DNA from: an uncultured Alphaproteobacteria bacterium
GTDB taxonomy: Bacteria > Pseudomonadota > Alphaproteobacteria > RF32 > CAG-239
Direction: 5' to 3'
DNA length: 9,841 nucleotides
NCBI GenBank assembly: GCA_949542085.1
Contig: CATGXW010000014.1
Span: 1-9,841, forward strand
Positions 6,992-9,841 of the stretch are shown here, piece after piece. The notes under the pieces were generated by a model, which searched no databases, had not been told where the DNA came from, and saw nothing but the letters and a program-made list of their open reading frames with translations. Within the stretch, counting starts at the first letter, position 1; each line of letters begins with the position of its first letter. Made by a program: the position numbers and the translations under genes.

Positions 6992-7618
6992 ATGAAAAAA
7001 TTTATGGAAAAATATAATGTTTCACGTGAAACATTTTCAAAATTGAAGCTGTATGAAGCTCTGTTGAAAGAGTGGCAGCTTAAATTTAATCTTGTCAGCA
7101 AATCCAGTCTTGATGACGCTTGGAATCGTCACTTTGAAGACTCTGTTCAGTTGTTTAAGTATATTCCGGAAAATGCAAAGGTTTTGTATGATTTTGGCTC
7201 TGGAGCTGGTTTTCCGGCGATGGTGTTGGCGATAATGGCAAATGAAAAAACGCCGTATTTAAAAGTAAAGTTGATTGAAAGTATTGGTAAAAAAACATTG
7301 TATTTAAATGAAGTTAAAAAACAAACCAATACAGATGTCGAAATTATCAATGACAGAATCGAAAATATCAAACCGGAAAAAGCCGATGTCATAACGTCAC
7401 GTGCGATGGCATCTTTGGTTCAGTTGTTGGAATACACAAAAAAGTTCTGCAATAAAAAAACAATTTGTATTTTTCCAAAAGGCAAAAAATTTCAAGAAGA
7501 AATTGATGAAGCTCGTAAGAAATTTAATTTTGATTGTCAGGTGTATGACAGTGAGATTAGTTCTGAAGGCAAAGTTTTAATAATCAGCAATATAAGCAAA
7601 ATCACAGGAGTAAAATAA
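6992..7618 (+). CDS. rsmG: 16S rRNA (guanine-N7)-methyltransferase RsmG (GidB)
   Basis: RsmG methylates N7 of G527 (E. coli numbering) in the 530 loop of 16S rRNA with S-adenosylmethionine. The 208-residue product has normal length and the family landmarks: FNLVSKSSLDDAWNRHFEDS-type N-terminal segment (about 33-51), the SAM-binding loop DFGSGAGFP (67-75) and SRAMASL (136-142). The first residues contain VSRETF (10-15), encoded by a parS palindrome, a frequent arrangement in alphaproteobacteria. ATG 6992 lacks a Shine-Dalgarno; ATG 7004 would remove four residues and is equally plausible, both leaving parS inside the gene. The stop codon directly abuts the parA start. The order rsmG-parA-parB is the classical origin-proximal cluster. 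Confidence 0.95.
   Translation: MKKFMEKYNVSRETFSKLKLYEALLKEWQLKFNLVSKSSLDDAWNRHFEDSVQLFKYIPENAKVLYDFGSGAGFPAMVLAIMANEKTPYLKVKLIESIGKKTLYLNEVKKQTNTDVEIINDRIENIKPEKADVITSRAMASLVQLLEYTKKFCNKKTICIFPKGKKFQEEIDEARKKFNFDCQVYDSEISSEGKVLIISNISKITGVK
7018..7033. promoter_or_regulatory. parS: parS site 2 inside the 5' end of rsmG
   Basis: A perfect TGTTTCACGTGAAACA, extended by A and T to an 18-bp palindrome at 7017-7034. It starts 26 nt into rsmG and encodes V-S-R-E-T. ParB bound here would cover the start of the operon that encodes ParB itself, so it could serve both for loading and for autorepression (inference). Confidence 0.95.
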
Positions 7619-8398
7619 ATGCCAAGAATTTTAGCAATTGCCAATCGTAAAGGCGGGGTTGGAAAAACCACCACGACCGTAAATGTTGCAACAGCTATGG
7701 CTGCTGCCGGTAAAAAGGTTTTGGTTGTTGATTTGGATCCGCAGGGAAATGCGTCCACATCCATGGGTGTAAATAAAAGAGGACGCATGAATTCTTCTTA
7801 TGAAGTTTTGTTGGGCGAGTGCAAATTGGGAGCGGCTGTTGTCTGGACTGAAATTCCAAACTTTTCTTTGATCCCGTCTTCTCCTGATTTGGCGGCTGCG
7901 GAAATCGAATTGGTTGATATTGAGCATCGTGAATTTGCCTTAAAAAAAGCATTGCAAAAAGACGCCGTTAATTATGATTATATTTTAATTGATTGCCCGC
8001 CGTCTTTGAGCTTGGTAACCATTAATGCTTTAGTTGCCGCCGATGCTGTTATTGTGCCTTTGCAGTGTGAATTTTTGGCTTTGGAAGGTATAACCGATTT
8101 AATCAGTAATATTAACATGATTAAAAAGAACTTTAATCCGAAGTTGGCTTTGCACGGTGTTGTTTTGACCATGTACGACAAGCGCAATAATTTAACTCAG
8201 ATGGTTGAAGATGATGTGCGTCAGTTTTTCGGCAAAAAAGTTTATAATACGGTGATTCCTAGAAACGTTAAAATTTCTGAAGCGCCTTCTCATGGCAAAC
8301 CTGTTTTGATTTATGATTTTAAATGTTCCGGCTCTCAAGCTTATATCAGCCTTGCCGGTGAAGTAATGAAAAGAGAAAGAGAGTTGATAGCATGTTAA
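7619..8398 (+). CDS. parA: Chromosome partitioning ATPase ParA (Soj family)
   Basis: ParA binds non-specific DNA when ATP-bound and forms the gradient along which ParB-parS complexes move. The 259-residue protein has the deviant Walker A KGGVGKTTT with signature Lys11 and catalytic-loop Lys16, the A' motif VDLDPQGNAS (Asp40) and Walker B ILIDCPPS (Asp125). The C-terminal SEAPSHGKPV segment is typical of chromosomal ParA. It lacks an N-terminal helix-turn-helix, so it is the chromosomal (type Ib-like) form and not a plasmid type Ia ParA. ATG 7619 directly follows the rsmG stop and has AGGAG at 7606-7610. It overlaps parB by 7 nt, which points to coupled expression of the pair. Confidence 0.97.
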   Translation: MPRILAIANRKGGVGKTTTTVNVATAMAAAGKKVLVVDLDPQGNASTSMGVNKRGRMNSSYEVLLGECKLGAAVVWTEIPNFSLIPSSPDLAAAEIELVDIEHREFALKKALQKDAVNYDYILIDCPPSLSLVTINALVAADAVIVPLQCEFLALEGITDLISNINMIKKNFNPKLALHGVVLTMYDKRNNLTQMVEDDVRQFFGKKVYNTVIPRNVKISEAPSHGKPVLIYDFKCSGSQAYISLAGEVMKRERELIAC

Positions 8399-9408
8399 TT
8401 GATAATGAATTAGATGAATTGTTGAACGACAACACCGAAATTGAAACGGCGCCTGTTAATAATCATAAGCGTAAAAGCTTGGGAAGAGGTCTCGGGGCTT
8501 TGCTGGGATCAGAGGCTTTGCCTATGGATGATGAAGATTTCAAACAAATAAAATCTTCAAATTATATAGGAATAAGCGAGATTGTTCCTTGCAAATATCA
8601 ACCTCGTACAGAATTCGATGAAGAGGCTTTGCAGTCATTAGCGGAATCAATTAAGGAAAAAGGTGTTTTACAACCTCTTTTGGTTCGTAAAACCCAAGAC
8701 GGTTTTGAATTGATTGCCGGTGAGCGTCGTTGGCGCGCGTCTAAAATGGCCGGTTTAAATGAGGTTCCTGTTATTATCAAAGATTTTGATGATAAAGAGG
8801 TGCTGGAAGTTGCATTGGTCGAAAATCTTTTGCGAGAAAACCTTTCCGCTATTGAAGAAGCCGAAGGTTTGCAAAGATTGATTGATGAATTTTCTCACAC
8901 GCAGGATGCTTTGGCGCAAATTATGGGGAAATCACGCAGTTATATTGCCAACACATTGCGTTTGTTAAACTTGCCGCAATCAGTGCAATATATGGTCAAG
9001 GAAAACAAATTGTCCGCCGGTCACGCTCGAGCTCTGATTGGTTTGGAAAACGCTGAAGAATTGGCTAAAAAGATTGTTGCCAAAGGATTAAACGTGCGTC
9101 AGGTTGAAGATTTGGTTGCCAAACAAAAGGACGGCCCAAAAACCAAGAGCACAAAAGAAAGAAGTGAAGATTTAGAGCAGATTGAAAAAGACCTTATTAA
9201 AAAACTGGGGCTTCGTCTGCAAATCAGCTCCGGCAAAAACGGCGGAGGAAAAGTGGTTATTCCTTATTCTTCCGTGGCTGAGCTTGATATGATTATTAGT
9301 GTGCTGGAAAGAAAGAAGGATTCATTTGTTTCCACTCAGCAGAACGCTGTATTTAAAGATGATAACTCAACATCAAACGAAAAATTTTCAATTAAAATCA
9401 TAGATTAG
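8392..9408 (+). CDS. parB: Chromosome partitioning protein ParB (CTPase clamp)
   Basis: ParB binds parS, loads as a CTP-dependent clamp and stimulates ParA. The 338-residue protein shows the expected order: the N-terminal ParA-activating peptide KSLGRGLGALLG (28-39); the ParB/Srx CTP-binding domain with ELIAGERRWRASK (106-118) and ENLLREN (144-150, usually ENxQRE); a helix-turn-helix around 169-193 (ALAQIMGKSRSYIANTLRLL); and a C-terminal dimerisation segment (about 265-308). A tail of about 30 residues, rich in Ser, Asn and Asp, follows the usual end and contains NAVFKD (318-323), encoded by the dispersed 17-nt repeat. The start ATG 8392 overlaps the parA stop by 7 nt. Its parS targets lie at 4487 and 7018. 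Confidence 0.97.
   Translation: MLIDNELDELLNDNTEIETAPVNNHKRKSLGRGLGALLGSEALPMDDEDFKQIKSSNYIGISEIVPCKYQPRTEFDEEALQSLAESIKEKGVLQPLLVRKTQDGFELIAGERRWRASKMAGLNEVPVIIKDFDDKEVLEVALVENLLRENLSAIEEAEGLQRLIDEFSHTQDALAQIMGKSRSYIANTLRLLNLPQSVQYMVKENKLSAGHARALIGLENAEELAKKIVAKGLNVRQVEDLVAKQKDGPKTKSTKERSEDLEQIEKDLIKKLGLRLQISSGKNGGGKVVIPYSSVAELDMIISVLERKKDSFVSTQQNAVFKDDNSTSNEKFSIKIID
9343..9360 (+). repeat. Copy 3 of the dispersed 17-nt repeat
   Basis: The 17-mer occupies 9344-9360, with the extra A at 9343 shared with copy 1. It is read in parB as N-A-V-F-K-D in the non-conserved C-terminal tail. Confidence 0.85.
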
Positions 9409-9418
9409 GAATAAAAAA

Positions 9419-9658
9419 ATGACAATATTAGAACAAATGCTTGAAAGATGTTCACAAGCCGGTTACACCACCACCAAAAACGTTGAAAAGATTGCCAATG
9501 CCAAAAAGATGATGTTTGGTGAGGGCGAGTGGCAGCGTTGCCCGTGCGACGGACAAAATCCAAATCGTTATTGCATTTCGGAAACATGCCGTCAGGATAT
9601 TGAGCGGGATGGTGAATGTCATTGCCATTGTTATCGTAAAAAAGCAGCTGGCGAATAA
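9419..9658 (+). CDS. Ferredoxin-thioredoxin reductase catalytic-subunit-like protein
   Basis: A 79-residue cysteine-rich protein. The C-terminal half reads RCPC (Cys41, Cys43), YCISETC (Cys52, Cys57) and GECHCHC (Cys67, Cys69, Cys71), resembling the catalytic beta chain of ferredoxin-thioredoxin reductase, where a 4Fe-4S cluster sits next to a redox disulfide. The CPC and CHC ends match the family, but the middle CPC of the plant/cyanobacterial enzyme (CPC-x16-CPC-x8-CHC) is replaced by two single cysteines, C-x4-C, at shorter spacing. It is therefore likely a divergent bacterial relative with a 4Fe-4S or zinc site; the partner and substrate are unknown. Translation starts at ATG 9419 with AGGA at 9407-9410, overlapping the parB stop, so it probably belongs to the rsmG-parAB transcript, which ends at the terminator just downstream. 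Confidence 0.78.
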   Translation: MTILEQMLERCSQAGYTTTKNVEKIANAKKMMFGEGEWQRCPCDGQNPNRYCISETCRQDIERDGECHCHCYRKKAAGE

Positions 9659-9662
9659 GAAC

Positions 9663-9693
9663 AAAAAAGCGGAATTAAAACTCCGCTTTTTTT
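9663..9693 (+). terminator. Terminator of the rsmG-parA-parB-FTR-like run
   Basis: An 11-bp perfect stem (9663-9673 with 9682-9692; core GCGGA/TCCGC flanked by A and T runs) with an 8-nt loop and a T run continuing through 9693. It begins five bases after the preceding stop codon. Confidence 0.92.
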
Positions 9694-9767
9694 ATTTGGT
9701 AACTATATTTTTACTAAAAGATTTTATGTTATAAAGCAAATCTCAACGAGTAAAATAGGATGAAGTC

Positions 9768-9841
9768 ATGTTGTTTTTGAAAAAATGTATGATGGGTATG
9801 GGGGCGTTGTTTTTGATTTTCGTAGGCGGTGCCGGTACCCA
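9768..9841 (+). CDS. Partial gene with a hydrophobic N terminus (exported or membrane protein)
   Basis: Only the first 24 codons are inside the window. ATG 9768 has TAGGA at 9756-9760, 7 nt upstream. The product begins with two lysines at positions 5-6, then a long hydrophobic stretch (MMGMGALFLIFVGGAG), which fits a signal peptide or a first transmembrane helix. The family cannot be named. A nearby ATG at 9760 in another frame stops after six codons. A TATAAA at 9730-9735 could be a -10 element, but I found no well-placed -35. Confidence 0.6.
   Translation, partial: MLFLKKCMMGMGALFLIFVGGAGT

Noticed and set aside
9516..9734. Open frame overlapping the FTR-like gene and the terminator
   Set aside because: It reads through the terminator hairpin and out of frame with the cysteine-motif protein, and has no ribosome binding site.

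Overview
The window comes from an AT-rich bacterial chromosome, most likely an alphaproteobacterium. The evidence is the gene order (mnmE, mnmG, rsmG, parA, parB, the classic gidA/gidB-parAB block near an alphaproteobacterial replication origin) and two perfect copies of the alphaproteobacterial-type parS palindrome TGTTTCACGTGAAACA. The base composition and the extra genes in the block suggest an uncultured or host-associated lineage. I cannot place it more precisely. I saw no DnaA-box cluster or oriC.

Layout. Positions 1-832 (minus strand) hold two tandem HAD-family hydrolase paralogs that overlap by 7 nt; the second runs off the left edge. A divergent spacer (833-1014) carries a good sigma70-like promoter for mnmE (1015-2358), which ends at a hairpin terminator. 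A 126-residue protein I do not recognise (2452-2832) follows, with its own terminator. A tightly packed run comes next: mnmG (2954-4799, with an apparent frameshift near its N terminus), two overlapping HD-domain paralogs (4799-5431 and 5424-6053) and a PHP-family phosphoesterase (6076-6858). After a 133-nt AT-rich spacer with a palindrome and a possible promoter come rsmG (6992-7618), parA (7619-8398), parB (8392-9408) and a small cysteine-rich ferredoxin-thioredoxin-reductase-like protein (9419-9658), closed by a strong terminator. A new gene with a hydrophobic N terminus begins at 9768 and runs off the right edge. There is no gene-free stretch longer than about 180 nt.

How the genes work together. 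MnmE and MnmG form the complex that modifies the wobble uridine (U34) of certain tRNAs, and RsmG methylates 16S rRNA, so part of the window serves translation accuracy. ParA, ParB and the two parS sites are a complete chromosome segregation cassette; one parS lies in mnmG and the other at the very start of rsmG, so ParB probably loads next to its own operon. The HD pair and the PHP protein look like a metal-dependent phosphohydrolase module inserted into the otherwise conserved mnmG-rsmG block.

Most unusual observations: a 17-nt sequence present in three identical, co-oriented copies in unrelated contexts (after mnmE, inside mnmG, inside the parB tail); parS sites built from the same five codons (V-S-R-E-T) in two different genes; the mnmG frameshift; the duplicated HD genes; and the unusual cysteine spacing of the protein after parB.
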